Shown: positions 1 through 9,900, counted from the stretch's first letter. The stretch: DNA of 10,123 nucleotides from Bacteriovoracaceae bacterium (GCA_947475645.1 CANJNU010000012.1:1-10123); one strand, 5' to 3'. A program made the numbers and translations. The notes: generated from the sequence alone by a model not told the origin.

Positions 1-1123
1 CTAACGCAAATATCCAATAGAGCCTGAAAATACTGCTATATCGAACGTATCGAGCAAGCGGAAAAATATAATACAGAAGAGTGCGAAGCCCTGCACGTCC
101 ACCCAGCGAGAGAACGAACATAAAGAGAAAAAAACCAAGCCACCACCACGGGCGCTTGGACCTTTCGGTTTCGGATAACCACCAATACACTGCCAGTGGA
201 AGGGTAAGAATACCGACGTAGCCATCGGACATGGAAATGTCGCTTCCCATCCAGTCGCGGGCAGCAAATGTGGTAAATGGAAAAAAGAGAGTAAAGAATG
301 CAGGGAACGTAAAGGGCTCCCCGAAATTGGCAAGATGAGGGTCGAGCGTAGCCAGCCGCTCGGTATGGCCAACACCCTCTACAAAGAAGGCGTGAAGAAC
401 TGGAAGCCACACAAGGACCGTACAAACACCCACAACTCCCAAAGCTATTGCAACCGCCCGCCACTCAGTCGAATAGCGGAGAACGAGCCAAAGCCCAAGA
501 GTAAGGCCCATGAAACCCACAAACGCTGGATAGCCCCCCAGAGAGGAAAGGCCCATGGCAAAGCCAGCAAGAAGAAAATACCCGCTCTTTTTACGACTGA
601 TTCCGAGATCGGCGAGTCCTAAAATCCAAGGAAGATAAGCCGCATTCACCATGAAGGGAGTGTGCTCAGCATTCCCTATGAAAAATCCGGAAAATGAAAA
701 GCAGACTGCAGCAACGAAGCCGCCCAAGGGAGTTCCCCCGAGTATCCGAACCAACCAGAGCATTCCAAGGCCCGCTAAAGCCCAGTGAATGAGCCAATAA
801 AAGATGAACCCAAGCCCCGTATCTGAGATCGTTAGACCCAGTACCAGGGCAACAGGGCTAAGCGTGGGCTGATGTGGTTCAGCATGAAAAGGATACCCTC
901 CCTTCGTATACGGATCCCAGAGAGGAAATCGTCCCTCACGAACTGCATCTATAACGTAGGTAAAACCCGGATAGACCTCATCTCGGGCGTCCCATCTGGG
1001 TTCGACGGTACGAACGATCAACTGAGAAAGGAGAAGCGAGAAAAATAATAAAAAGACGGCGCCCGTTTTAAGCCAACGACGGCGCACAAAAAAAATCTCT
1101 GCAAACTTAATTAGATTTCCCAT
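1..1123 (-). CDS. YfhO-like / GT-C-fold integral membrane protein (3' end beyond window)
   Basis: An open frame runs from ATG at 1123 off the left edge, giving at least 374 residues with no stop, so the C-terminus is missing. The start is supported by AGGGAG about 10 bases upstream and by an in-frame TAA just before it. The N-terminus is short and basic, followed by a membrane helix at about residues 20-38. A periplasmic loop then carries an acidic cluster (D45, D48, E49) and the stretch PLWDPYTKGGYPFHAEPH at 67-84, followed by about seven further hydrophobic segments. The acidic pair after the first helix plus an 'LWDPYxxGGxPF' loop is typical of YfhO-family and related GT-C polytopic proteins, which are thought to use lipid-linked sugars to decorate envelope polymers. 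The RYSSIFRLYW stretch near 361-370 also resembles that family. The substrate cannot be read from the sequence. A GT-C glycosyltransferase of another family remains possible. Confidence 0.8.
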   Translation of the reverse strand, partial: MGNLIKFAEIFFVRRRWLKTGAVFLLFFSLLLSQLIVRTVEPRWDARDEVYPGFTYVIDAVREGRFPLWDPYTKGGYPFHAEPHQPTLSPVALVLGLTISDTGLGFIFYWLIHWALAGLGMLWLVRILGGTPLGGFVAAVCFSFSGFFIGNAEHTPFMVNAAYLPWILGLADLGISRKKSGYFLLAGFAMGLSSLGGYPAFVGFMGLTLGLWLVLRYSTEWRAVAIALGVVGVCTVLVWLPVLHAFFVEGVGHTERLATLDPHLANFGEPFTFPAFFTLFFPFTTFAARDWMGSDISMSDGYVGILTLPLAVYWWLSETERSKRPWWWLGFFLFMFVLSLGGRAGLRTLLYYIFPLARYVRYSSIFRLYWIFAL

Positions 1124-1175
1124 CAGATTAAGTCTCCCTCTTTACTCGGTTGCATCAAATGTGAAGATGAATCAG

Positions 1176-1204
1176 TGTATAGGTATTGCCGTTACCCCTG
1201 TCAA
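1176..1204 (-). promoter_or_regulatory. Sigma70-type promoter for the YfhO-like gene
   Basis: Reading the minus strand there is a perfect -35 TTGACA (1204-1199), a 17-base spacer, and a -10 TATACA (1181-1176). The predicted start of transcription is near 1169, leaving a leader of about 46 bases before the ATG at 1123. Position, spacing and orientation all fit. Confidence 0.72.
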
Positions 1205-1229
1205 CCTCGGCGCCTATTTCGTACAAAAA

Positions 1230-1238
1230 TGGTATATA
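1230..1238 (+). promoter_or_regulatory. Possible extended -10 promoter for the short gene at 1350
   Basis: TGGTATATA matches the extended -10 pattern TGnTATAAT reasonably well, but no -35 hexamer is recognisable at the right distance. Transcription would start near 1245, just before an inverted repeat, giving a leader of about 105 bases to the ATG at 1350. Weak; AT-rich sequence alone could produce this. Confidence 0.3.
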
Positions 1239-1246
1239 TAAGGGCT

Positions 1247-1287
1247 CTCGACATCTTTATAAAGAGCTGGATGTTGGCGATGTCGAG
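1247..1287 (+). repeat. Perfect 9-bp inverted repeat in the leader of the short gene
   Basis: CTCGACATC (1247-1255) and GATGTCGAG (1279-1287) are exact reverse complements separated by 23 bases. If transcribed from the extended -10 just upstream, the hairpin would lie at the very 5' end of the mRNA. It could equally be a DNA-level operator for a dimeric regulator between two divergent genes. No T-run follows, so it is not a typical terminator. Confidence 0.5.
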
Positions 1288-1349
1288 CTATACCGGTACT
1301 CAAGCCCGATTATTTCAAATTTATTGACCCAAGCGAGGCCTTCTACAAG

Positions 1350-1553
1350 ATGGACCCATTCACTCAAAAACGTCTTCTTCGTGTGATCGAAAAATTTCGT
1401 GGATCCAAAGGAGAGCTTCCGACGCTGGCCGATCTAGCCAAAGAGGGCTTCGACAAAGCCGCGGTCGACGACGGAATTCGTCTTAAACTCATCGAGGAGC
1501 TCTATCTAAACCTCACCGATGGCTCGGTTCGAAAGGTTTACAAAACGTCGTAG
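1350..1553 (+). CDS. Short hypothetical protein, possibly the intact 3' part of a frameshifted gene
   Basis: ATG at 1350 gives 67 residues, mostly helical: a basic first helix (QKRLLRVIEKFRGSKG), a linker, a second helix (LADLAKEGFDKAAVDDGIR), then a beta-like C-terminus (LYLNLTDGSVRKVYKTS). The overall impression is of a small winged-helix-like or helical regulator, but I do not recognise a family. Ribosome binding is weak: GAGG lies 11 bases before the ATG. The same frame stays open without a start codon back to 1263 and reads protein-like from about 1290 (KPDYFKFIDPSEAFYK directly before the Met). A neighbouring frame reads KELDVGDVELYRYSS just upstream. The gene may therefore once have been longer, with a one-base loss near 1305. 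Its codons look like those of the neighbouring genes, so I believe it is or was coding. Confidence 0.6.
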   Translation: MDPFTQKRLLRVIEKFRGSKGELPTLADLAKEGFDKAAVDDGIRLKLIEELYLNLTDGSVRKVYKTS

Positions 1554-1577
1554 CCTACTTAGTGTTAAGGTCTGCGT

Positions 1578-1614
1578 CAAAAATTTAGCTTCTTCGACTC
1601 AGCAGGCCTACTGA
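1578..1614 (-). terminator. Weak terminator-like palindrome between convergent genes
   Basis: The bases 1599-1614 form an imperfect palindrome (TCAG/CTGA arms around AGGCCT, one C-A mismatch), flanked by two copies of GACTCAG (1596-1602 and 1613-1619). On the minus strand, five T's follow about 15 bases later. It sits just past the aminopeptidase stop, where a terminator would be expected, but the stem is short and the T-run is distant. Confidence 0.22.
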
Positions 1615-1633
1615 CTCAGTCATTTCTTCGGCC

Positions 1634-2746
1634 TCAGTTTCCTGACATTTCGATCGCGAATGCGACTGCAAATTTGGCGAATTGCAGACCATGAGCAATG
1701 TCTAGATACTGAATGAGGTCGTTCTCAGTGTGAATTTTCTTATTCATCGAGTCGAAAGTCGATTCAAACGGAAATACGGTTGCGTACCCTTCCTTGTTCC
1801 AGCTTGCATGGTCACTGCAACCATAGCCACATTGGGTCTCAAACCACGGCACGCCGACATAAGTCTCAGTAAGTTTCTTACCAAATTCAGTGAGTTCGGG
1901 ATGCGTATTATCCATGATAAAATTAATTCCGGTATTTGCTCCGGGGAACATGGTCATGTCGAACTGGGTTATCGCCACAATTTCGCGATTATTGCTTCGA
2001 TATTGACGCGCAATTTCTTGGCTGCCTAACAATCCCTTCTCTTCGCCCGCATAAGCAATAAATTCGATGGAACGATCAGGTGAAAAATCGGTTTCCATGA
2101 GAACCCGAAAAGTTTCCAGCAATGTGGCAATACCACTCGCATCGTCATCAGCACCTGGGGCCTTTCCCTGAGGAACAGGCCATGCAAAACCCCATTGAAT
2201 CGAATCTAAATGCGCCCCAAGAATCACGGTCTCATTTGCATGAGGCCCTTTTCCTTGAATTCGGGCAATCACAGAAGGCTGCTTCCATTTTTCGTGACGA
2301 AAGAACTGAACACTCACGTCGCTTCGAGATTTTCCCAGTTCAGAGAATTGACTTTCAAGCCACTCCGCAGCCTTCTTGCCTCCTTCGATATTGTAATAGC
2401 GACTTGGGAAAGCCGAAAGTTGTTCAATCCAGCTTTTGAGCTTGGGCTCGGACAGATACGGTAATGCGGCCCTAACCACTGCTTCGTGGCGAATCTGAAA
2501 GATTCTGAAATCGAAAGGTGCCAGGTACGCGCGGGGTTGTGCCGGATAGTCCGTTACGTCCATATATCCACCGCATCGTCCCGCTTCGTGAATCTTGGCG
2601 GCCATCGCATCTACTTCGACCTCGGTCATCCAGGTTTGAATTCCCTGGCCTGTTTCGATAAGTCGCATTGCCTTCTGTGGAGGTGCGACATTTGCGTACG
2701 AAACCGATGAAACAATCAACGAAGCAATGAGAGTACGTAAAAACAT
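1634..2746 (-). CDS. Secreted M28-family zinc aminopeptidase (leucyl aminopeptidase-like)
   Basis: A 370-residue protein that should remove N-terminal amino acids from peptides outside the cytoplasm. The start at 2746 follows an excellent GGAGG and begins a signal peptide (MFLRTLIASLIVSSVSYA, residues 1-18). An open frame reaches back to a TTG at 2800, but that codon lies inside the promoter -35. The catalytic half shows the co-catalytic zinc set of clan MH: H179 and D181 in GAHLDS, aspartates in PGADDDASG (200-202), the catalytic/ligand pair E235-E236 in GEEKGLLGS, D263 in QFDM, and H313 in CSDHASW. C306 and C310 in CGYGC match the disulfide seen in the Vibrio proteolyticus aminopeptidase, the closest family comparison I can make. 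Residues about 30-100 look like a pro-region. All key residues are present. The small helical gene lies 70 bp upstream on the same strand, but this gene has its own promoter. Confidence 0.95.
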   Translation of the reverse strand: MFLRTLIASLIVSSVSYANVAPPQKAMRLIETGQGIQTWMTEVEVDAMAAKIHEAGRCGGYMDVTDYPAQPRAYLAPFDFRIFQIRHEAVVRAALPYLSEPKLKSWIEQLSAFPSRYYNIEGGKKAAEWLESQFSELGKSRSDVSVQFFRHEKWKQPSVIARIQGKGPHANETVILGAHLDSIQWGFAWPVPQGKAPGADDDASGIATLLETFRVLMETDFSPDRSIEFIAYAGEEKGLLGSQEIARQYRSNNREIVAITQFDMTMFPGANTGINFIMDNTHPELTEFGKKLTETYVGVPWFETQCGYGCSDHASWNKEGYATVFPFESTFDSMNKKIHTENDLIQYLDIAHGLQFAKFAVAFAIEMSGN

Positions 2747-2771
2747 GGGGACCTCCAAGAGTGAGGCCCCC

Positions 2772-2800
2772 ATTAAAACGACTTTGGTTCGAAAGGTCAA
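2772..2800 (-). promoter_or_regulatory. Sigma70-type promoter for the M28 aminopeptidase
   Basis: On the minus strand, -35 TTGACC (2800-2795), a 17-base spacer and -10 TTTAAT (2777-2772) each match consensus at 5 of 6 bases. Transcription would start near 2765, about 19 bases before the ATG at 2746, with the GGAGG in between. This strongly favours the 2746 start. Confidence 0.7.
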
Positions 2801-2815
2801 TCAATCCGAAATTAA

Positions 2816-3160
2816 TTAACCTAACATCCTGAGCTGTCCACCCTCGCTCTTGGCCGAATCAAGGGTCAATTGCTCCAAGCGTGCAAGAATTATTGTACCC
2901 TTAATTTGTAAGTCACCGTTCCAAGCTGCCATCTTCTCGAGTTCCTCCTGGCATTCACGCAAATTTAGAAACGCCGAATAGAGACACACACCGCGCTGCA
3001 AATCATTGGGTGCACGGAGATACTTTTCAAAACCTACCATCACTTGCTCAGCGCTTCTCAAAATGCGGTGCATCTGAGGCGCAGAAGCCCGAAGCTCGAG
3101 AGCTCTGCACAATTGATGAAAAGACACGATGAAGGAGTACGTTAGGTAGTTCTTGAACAT
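2816..3160 (-). CDS. Small all-helical protein, putative four-helix-bundle (IVS/bAvd-like)
   Basis: A 114-residue soluble protein starting at an ATG preceded by AAGGGG at a good distance. It reads as four amphipathic helices (about 2-23, 27-49, 52-79, 82-104) broken by short loops (ASAP, APND, WNGD), with a polar tail. This pattern and length resemble the 'four helix bundle protein' group, which includes the 23S rRNA intervening-sequence protein and the accessory protein Avd of diversity-generating retroelements. Those proteins are small, basic and often bind nucleic acid. The match is by fold impression, not by a diagnostic motif, and no reverse transcriptase, variable repeat or rRNA gene lies nearby, so no retroelement role is claimed. 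It is divergent from the PilZ gene and upstream of the aminopeptidase, with which it may be partly co-transcribed. Confidence 0.72.
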   Translation of the reverse strand: MFKNYLTYSFIVSFHQLCRALELRASAPQMHRILRSAEQVMVGFEKYLRAPNDLQRGVCLYSAFLNLRECQEELEKMAAWNGDLQIKGTIILARLEQLTLDSAKSEGGQLRMLG

Positions 3161-3203
3161 CTTGTTCCCCTTTTTGCGTTGGGTTTCGCTTCAAATTCCT
3201 CTT

Positions 3204-3213
3204 GAAACGTTTC
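3204..3213. promoter_or_regulatory. 10-bp perfect palindrome GAAACGTTTC in the divergent intergenic region
   Basis: A perfect 10-base palindrome 44 bp upstream of the minus-strand helical-protein start. It has the size and symmetry of a regulator half-site pair. No -10/-35 pair convinces me beside it, so the operator role is an inference. Confidence 0.3.
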
Positions 3214-3253
3214 GTCGGCTCTCTTGTCTGATCTAGAGCAGGAAGCTAGCCAC

Positions 3254-3302
3254 GTGCACTGCCCAGTGTTGGCGCATACGACCATTGTGCAATTCAGTGC
3301 AC
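3254..3302. repeat. Clustered GTGCACTG/CAGTGCAC inverted repeats in the divergent intergenic region
   Basis: GTGCACTG (3254-3261) and CAGTGCAC (3295-3302) are an exact 8-bp inverted pair. CACTG-CC-CAGTG (3257-3268) is a second, overlapping dyad, so the pentamer CACTG/CAGTG occurs three times in 49 bases. They lie between the divergent helical-protein and PilZ genes, where shared operators are common. A separate hairpin AGCAAA/TTTGCT (3320-3325 and 3330-3335) lies closer to the PilZ gene. Confidence 0.4.
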
Positions 3303-3417
3303 TTACACTTTTGCGTCAAAGCAAAAGACTTTGCTCGGAATAGGCAATTTTTACCCGTTACTGGCCCAATATGGCACCGGTCTTGAGTTCTCACAGCATC
3401 CTGCCGACAGAGAACTT

Positions 3418-3945
3418 ATGAAGAAAGATGGCGTGAAGAAAAATCCATTGAGAGTAATCGACGGAGGCAAGCCCGCTGACTCGGTGGTGAGCCTCACTTC
3501 CGAGCGCAACAAGCGCGGGAATGAGAATCGAAGGCAGCTTGAGCGCCACTTCACCACCTACTGGATCAACACCTTTATTGAGATGCCTTCGTCCTCCGAA
3601 TCGGAGACCAAGAACGAGCTCAACTCGGTAACCATGAGCGACTTGAGCGAGGATGGCTGTGCCTTTTCGATTTTGGAACAGTCCGTTCCATTCTTTAAAG
3701 CCTTGCAAGAGAACCAACAGACATTTCGCCTTCAACTCGGCTTCAGTCAAGATACGTTCATCGTAGTCGGCTTCCAAGTTGCCAATATTATTCAGGCGAT
3801 GGACCACTCCACGAAACCCTATCGGGTGGGCTGCAGACTCGACCCCAGTTTCGCGGCAACACCCGCCTATCGTCAATTTATTCGCTTTTTGGCGGCCTAC
3901 TCTGGGGCCTGCGTAACGACTAAAGCCAAAGCCAGCAGCTTCTAA
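3418..3945 (+). CDS. PilZ-domain protein (probable cyclic di-GMP receptor)
   Basis: A 175-residue cytoplasmic protein. After a polar leader (residues 1-34) it shows the two PilZ signatures in the right order: an arginine motif RQLER at 39-43 (RxxxR, preceded by R38), and DLSEDG at 75-80, matching (D/N)xSxxG. Beta-rich sequence follows (about 82-140, ending RVGCRLD) and then a C-terminal helix around 148-163. PilZ proteins bind cyclic di-GMP through these arginines and the serine/glycine motif, and pass the signal to motility, adhesion or polysaccharide export. The partner cannot be told here. I chose the ATG at 3418 because MKKDGVKKNPLRVIDGG looks like a true N-terminus. The frame stays open upstream to a TTG at 3331, but that stretch reads unlike protein and overlaps the intergenic hairpin. 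The ribosome binding site is poor (AGAGAA). Confidence 0.85.
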   Translation: MKKDGVKKNPLRVIDGGKPADSVVSLTSERNKRGNENRRQLERHFTTYWINTFIEMPSSSESETKNELNSVTMSDLSEDGCAFSILEQSVPFFKALQENQQTFRLQLGFSQDTFIVVGFQVANIIQAMDHSTKPYRVGCRLDPSFAATPAYRQFIRFLAAYSGACVTTKAKASSF

Positions 3946-3947
3946 AA

Positions 3948-4116
3948 TTGTGTCGCGGTGACGTGCGCCTTCTGCTCAATCCCCTCAGAGAGCATCGGCT
4001 GCAACGGCATTCCCGCGACGTAAGGTGCCCGACACAAGAGACCCTTGAAGAGGGCGTCCAGGGCACCAAACCAAAACCTCAGCAGAATGCGCTTTTAGCT
4101 GGATTAACGCACGCTG
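3948..4116. other. Run of three consecutive stem-loops in a convergent gap (candidate structured RNA or shared 3' UTR)
   Basis: The gap of 184 bases between the PilZ stop and the patatin stop holds no convincing gene but is rich in nested inverted repeats. SL1: GTCGCGG (3952-3958) pairs with CCGCGAC (4013-4019) and encloses TGCTC (3973-3977)/GAGCA (3990-3994). SL2: GGTGCCC (4024-4030) pairs with GGGCACC (4061-4067), enclosing GAC/GTC (4031-4033, 4056-4058) and CCCT/AGGG (4042-4045, 4051-4054). SL3: CAGC (4080-4083) with GCTG (4113-4116), enclosing TGCG/CGCA (4088-4091, 4108-4111). In addition, TTGTGTCG (3948-3955) matches CGACACAA (4030-4037) exactly, which would compete with SL1. No T-run follows any of them, so they are not ordinary intrinsic terminators. 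No promoter inside was recognised. Confidence 0.4.
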
Positions 4117-4129
4117 GCAAGTGAAAAAT

Positions 4130-5419
4130 TTAAGCCGTCGTCCCGACCGAAATTCCCCGCTTATGATCGGCAAATTCGTAACGTCTGAGGGTCTCGATAC
4201 ACGACTTAAAGCCGGCCTTAACTACCTCTGACATCTTGTTCGGCGAGAGACTGAAGTGTTCTCCAAAAAAAGTTTGGAAGTCACTCGAGCTGGGATGAAT
4301 GTAAATCACTTCGGTATCCATCCTGTGATGAAGCTCCTGCTCGAGAATTGAACAAATCTTACGTCGATGCTCTTCAGAGACGCCGTTTTCGCGACAAAAG
4401 CTCGCCACTGCCGAAATCGCTGAACCGTGAATCTGTCGCGTATAAATGTGCGAGTTAATCTTCTGCTCGATCACTAAATAAATTGCCTGAATCAACATTC
4501 CTGGAAGCCCATGCTCTGTCAAAGAGCCCACTTCCTTCACAAAATGATAAGGCTTGTGTGTGTAGCTCGCAAAAACCAGATCCGCTCCCGAATCGATGGC
4601 CACATGGGTAGACAGAGTGTCGCGAATTTCTCCGTCGATGTAGTGAATGGCCTGCCCCTGCGCGTTCTTAATAATATGAGGCGAGTAAATTCCGGGGAGT
4701 GCCGTACTTGCCGCACAAGCATCTGAAATTGTGGCCGAATTATCATATTGGCAGCTCAAATCCCAAGGGGGCGGCTGATAAGCATATTTACCGAAAACCA
4801 CTTTCCGAGAGTGATTAAGTTGGGTTCCCACAATAAACAGGTCGGCCAAATAGTCGTCAAATCGATTCGAAGGAAGCACCTCTTCTCTCAGGTACTCTTC
4901 AATTCCAGTCGTCGAGAAAATTCCGGTCGTTTTTAGCCACTTAAGCTGCAAAAGGGCCGACATATCGCCTTCTAAAATACCGGCAACCGTCTTCTTCAGA
5001 AACGCGAACGGGCCCATTTTTTCTTTGGTGGTGCCTGATCGGAGCCGAAACATTTTCTGATTGGTAAGGCGGGGCAAGGGCTTAGGAAAAACATCGGCCG
5101 GATCGATCGGCTCTTCGAGTTTTCGACCTAAGAAGGAATTGAAAATATTATCGAGGCTATACCCTGCAGCCAAGTAGCTGGTAATAATGGAACCTGCACT
5201 CGATCCGACATAAGTCGAGATCTCCATTGGACCAGGCGGGCGCGCTGCGCCATTTTGAGGCGCGGTGCCGCCATAAAATTTAAATCCCTGCTCCCGAAGA
5301 GCCAAGGACACGCCCAAATGAAAGGCGCCCGCTTTCGTGGCACCGCCACTGCAGACAAAACCAATCTTTTTCTTATGACCAATTTGGATTCTTTCGCGGG
5401 TTCTTAGCCGCATAGCCAT
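4130..5419 (-). CDS. Patatin-like phospholipase / lipid acyl hydrolase
   Basis: A 429-residue protein with the full Ser-Asp dyad of the patatin family. The oxyanion glycine loop is CSGGATKAG (residues 23-31), the nucleophile elbow is GSSAG (72-76) with Ser74, and the catalytic Asp is in IDGE (D262-G263). Such enzymes release fatty acids from phospholipids or other lipids. About 40 residues, including a proline/glycine-rich stretch (51-65), separate the glycine loop from the serine. The C-terminal part (about 290-429) is helical and unassigned. There is no signal peptide or obvious lipid anchor, so it is cytoplasmic or leaves by a route not visible here. The start may be the ATG at 5419 or the one at 5413 (MAM); neither has a good ribosome binding site. 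It is transcribed divergently from the HTH gene, with 75 bp between starts, and convergently towards the PilZ gene. All catalytic residues are present, so activity is expected; the substrate is unknown. Confidence 0.92.
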   Translation of the reverse strand: MAMRLRTRERIQIGHKKKIGFVCSGGATKAGAFHLGVSLALREQGFKFYGGTAPQNGAARPPGPMEISTYVGSSAGSIITSYLAAGYSLDNIFNSFLGRKLEEPIDPADVFPKPLPRLTNQKMFRLRSGTTKEKMGPFAFLKKTVAGILEGDMSALLQLKWLKTTGIFSTTGIEEYLREEVLPSNRFDDYLADLFIVGTQLNHSRKVVFGKYAYQPPPWDLSCQYDNSATISDACAASTALPGIYSPHIIKNAQGQAIHYIDGEIRDTLSTHVAIDSGADLVFASYTHKPYHFVKEVGSLTEHGLPGMLIQAIYLVIEQKINSHIYTRQIHGSAISAVASFCRENGVSEEHRRKICSILEQELHHRMDTEVIYIHPSSSDFQTFFGEHFSLSPNKMSEVVKAGFKSCIETLRRYEFADHKRGISVGTTA

Positions 5420-5427
5420 AAGACTAC

Positions 5428-5455
5428 TTGAAATTCTAACCCATGAAAATACAAT
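5428..5455 (+). promoter_or_regulatory. Sigma70-type promoter for the HTH/outer-membrane-protein unit
   Basis: TTGAAA (5428-5433), a 16-base spacer and TACAAT (5450-5455), each matching consensus at 5 of 6 bases. Transcription would start near 5462, about 33 bases before the ATG at 5495. On the opposite strand TAGAAT overlaps it (around 5434) and could serve as the -10 for the patatin gene, but with a poor -35. Confidence 0.62.
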
Positions 5456-5467
5456 ATGTGAGAACCT

Positions 5468-5489
5468 GAGGTTTCAGCTCAGAAACCTC
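5468..5489 (+). promoter_or_regulatory. 8-bp leader hairpin just before the HTH gene
   Basis: GAGGTTTC (5468-5475) and GAAACCTC (5482-5489) are perfect reverse complements around a 6-base loop. The hairpin begins about six bases after the predicted transcription start and ends five bases before the ATG at 5495, where a Shine-Dalgarno would normally be; none is visible. It may be a translational control element, or an operator bound by the HTH protein encoded next to it. Confidence 0.5.
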
Positions 5490-5494
5490 TCCTG

Positions 5495-5855
5495 ATGAGA
5501 AAGAGTAAAACTTTGACGCTTCAATTCAACCCACGCACACCAGCCCTTCAGTCGACTGCAGAATGGTTGCCCTTGATGGACTACTCCATCGAATCGGGCT
5601 TAAGTCTTTCTACTTTGCGTCGGCACATTAAATCCGGAAAAGTCGAATATCGCATTGAACAGGGGCGGTACATGCTCAGGAAACTGAGTTCAAAGCCTGT
5701 TACTGCTACTCTTCCCATTCAGCTTCCTCTCCATCCTTCGTCGTCCGTACAGGTGAACGCCCTCATGGAGCAGTTGCAGCACGCACATCAAGAGATCGCG
5801 GAGCTAAAAATGTTGGTCGCCATTTACGAAGACCAAATGAGCCCACGCATTGGCC

Positions 5856-5863
<8 letters not shown>
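5495..5863 (+). CDS. Helix-turn-helix DNA-binding protein with C-terminal coiled coil
   Basis: A 122-residue protein. Residues about 24-62 read as a MerR/excisionase-type winged HTH (EWLPLMDYSIESGLSLST followed by LRRHIKSGKVEYRIEQGRYML): a helix, the 'SGLSLSTLRRHIKSGK' recognition pattern, and a beta wing carrying the GRYML motif. A proline/serine linker follows (68-84), then a heptad-like helix (VNALMEQLQHAHQEIAELKMLVAIYEDQM, about 87-115) that should dimerise it. The domain order suits a dimeric regulator of neighbouring DNA, perhaps its own operon. The coding region ends inside the start of the next gene (8-base overlap), so the two are very likely co-transcribed and translationally coupled. 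The ATG is placed behind a strong promoter and a hairpin, without a clear ribosome binding site. The HTH assignment rests on pattern, not on a named family. Confidence 0.8.
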
Positions 5864-9830
<3,967 letters not shown>

Positions 9831-9854
9831 GCCAAGTGCCCTCAGACTCTTAAC

Positions 9855-9884
9855 ATAACAGAACGCCCCAAACGCGTGTGTCAA
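9855..9884 (-). promoter_or_regulatory. Sigma70-type promoter for the 135-aa gene
   Basis: On the minus strand, a perfect -35 TTGACA (9884-9879), an 18-base spacer and -10 TGTTAT (9860-9855, 4 of 6). Transcription would start near 9848, 18 bases before the ATG. An imperfect dyad (GTCA.GA..TC.TGAC, 9880-9895) overlaps the -35 and might be an operator. Confidence 0.6.
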
Positions 9885-9900
9885 GATCTCCTGACGGGCC

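Noticed and set aside
36..464. Open frames of 95-142 codons on both strands near the left edge
   Set aside because: They overlap the long membrane-protein frame, which has a consistent start, promoter and family motifs; the others read as Cys/Ser/Arg-rich or charged nonsense.
2122..2710. Plus-strand open frames inside the aminopeptidase region
   Set aside because: They lie opposite a gene with complete catalytic motifs and show no ribosome binding site or protein-like composition.
1526..2797. 12-base direct repeat GGTTCGAAAGGT at 1526-1537 and 2786-2797
   Set aside because: One copy is in a coding end and the other in a promoter spacer; a few 12-base matches are expected by chance in 10 kb.
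3317..3340. Flagellar sigma-28-like sequence upstream of the PilZ gene
   Set aside because: CAAA and GCTCGGAA are spaced 12 bases apart instead of about 15, and match consensus only partly.
3391..3876. 161-codon minus-strand frame opposite the PilZ gene
   Set aside because: The plus-strand frame carries RxxxR and DxSxxG in correct order; the opposite reading has no recognisable features.
3952..4067. tRNA-like 7-bp acceptor-type stems (GTCGCGG/CCGCGAC and GGTGCCC/GGGCACC followed by A)
   Set aside because: Neither encloses a T-arm (GGTTCRANYCC) or a proper anticodon arm; the second is only about 44 bases long.
4098..4116. Integron attC-like core (GTTAATC on the minus strand)
   Set aside because: Does not match GTTRRRY, and no paired core or integrase is present.
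3985..4173. 62-codon minus-strand frame in the convergent gap
   Set aside because: Overlaps the patatin 3' end, lacks a ribosome binding site and reads unlike a protein; the gap is better described by its stem-loops.
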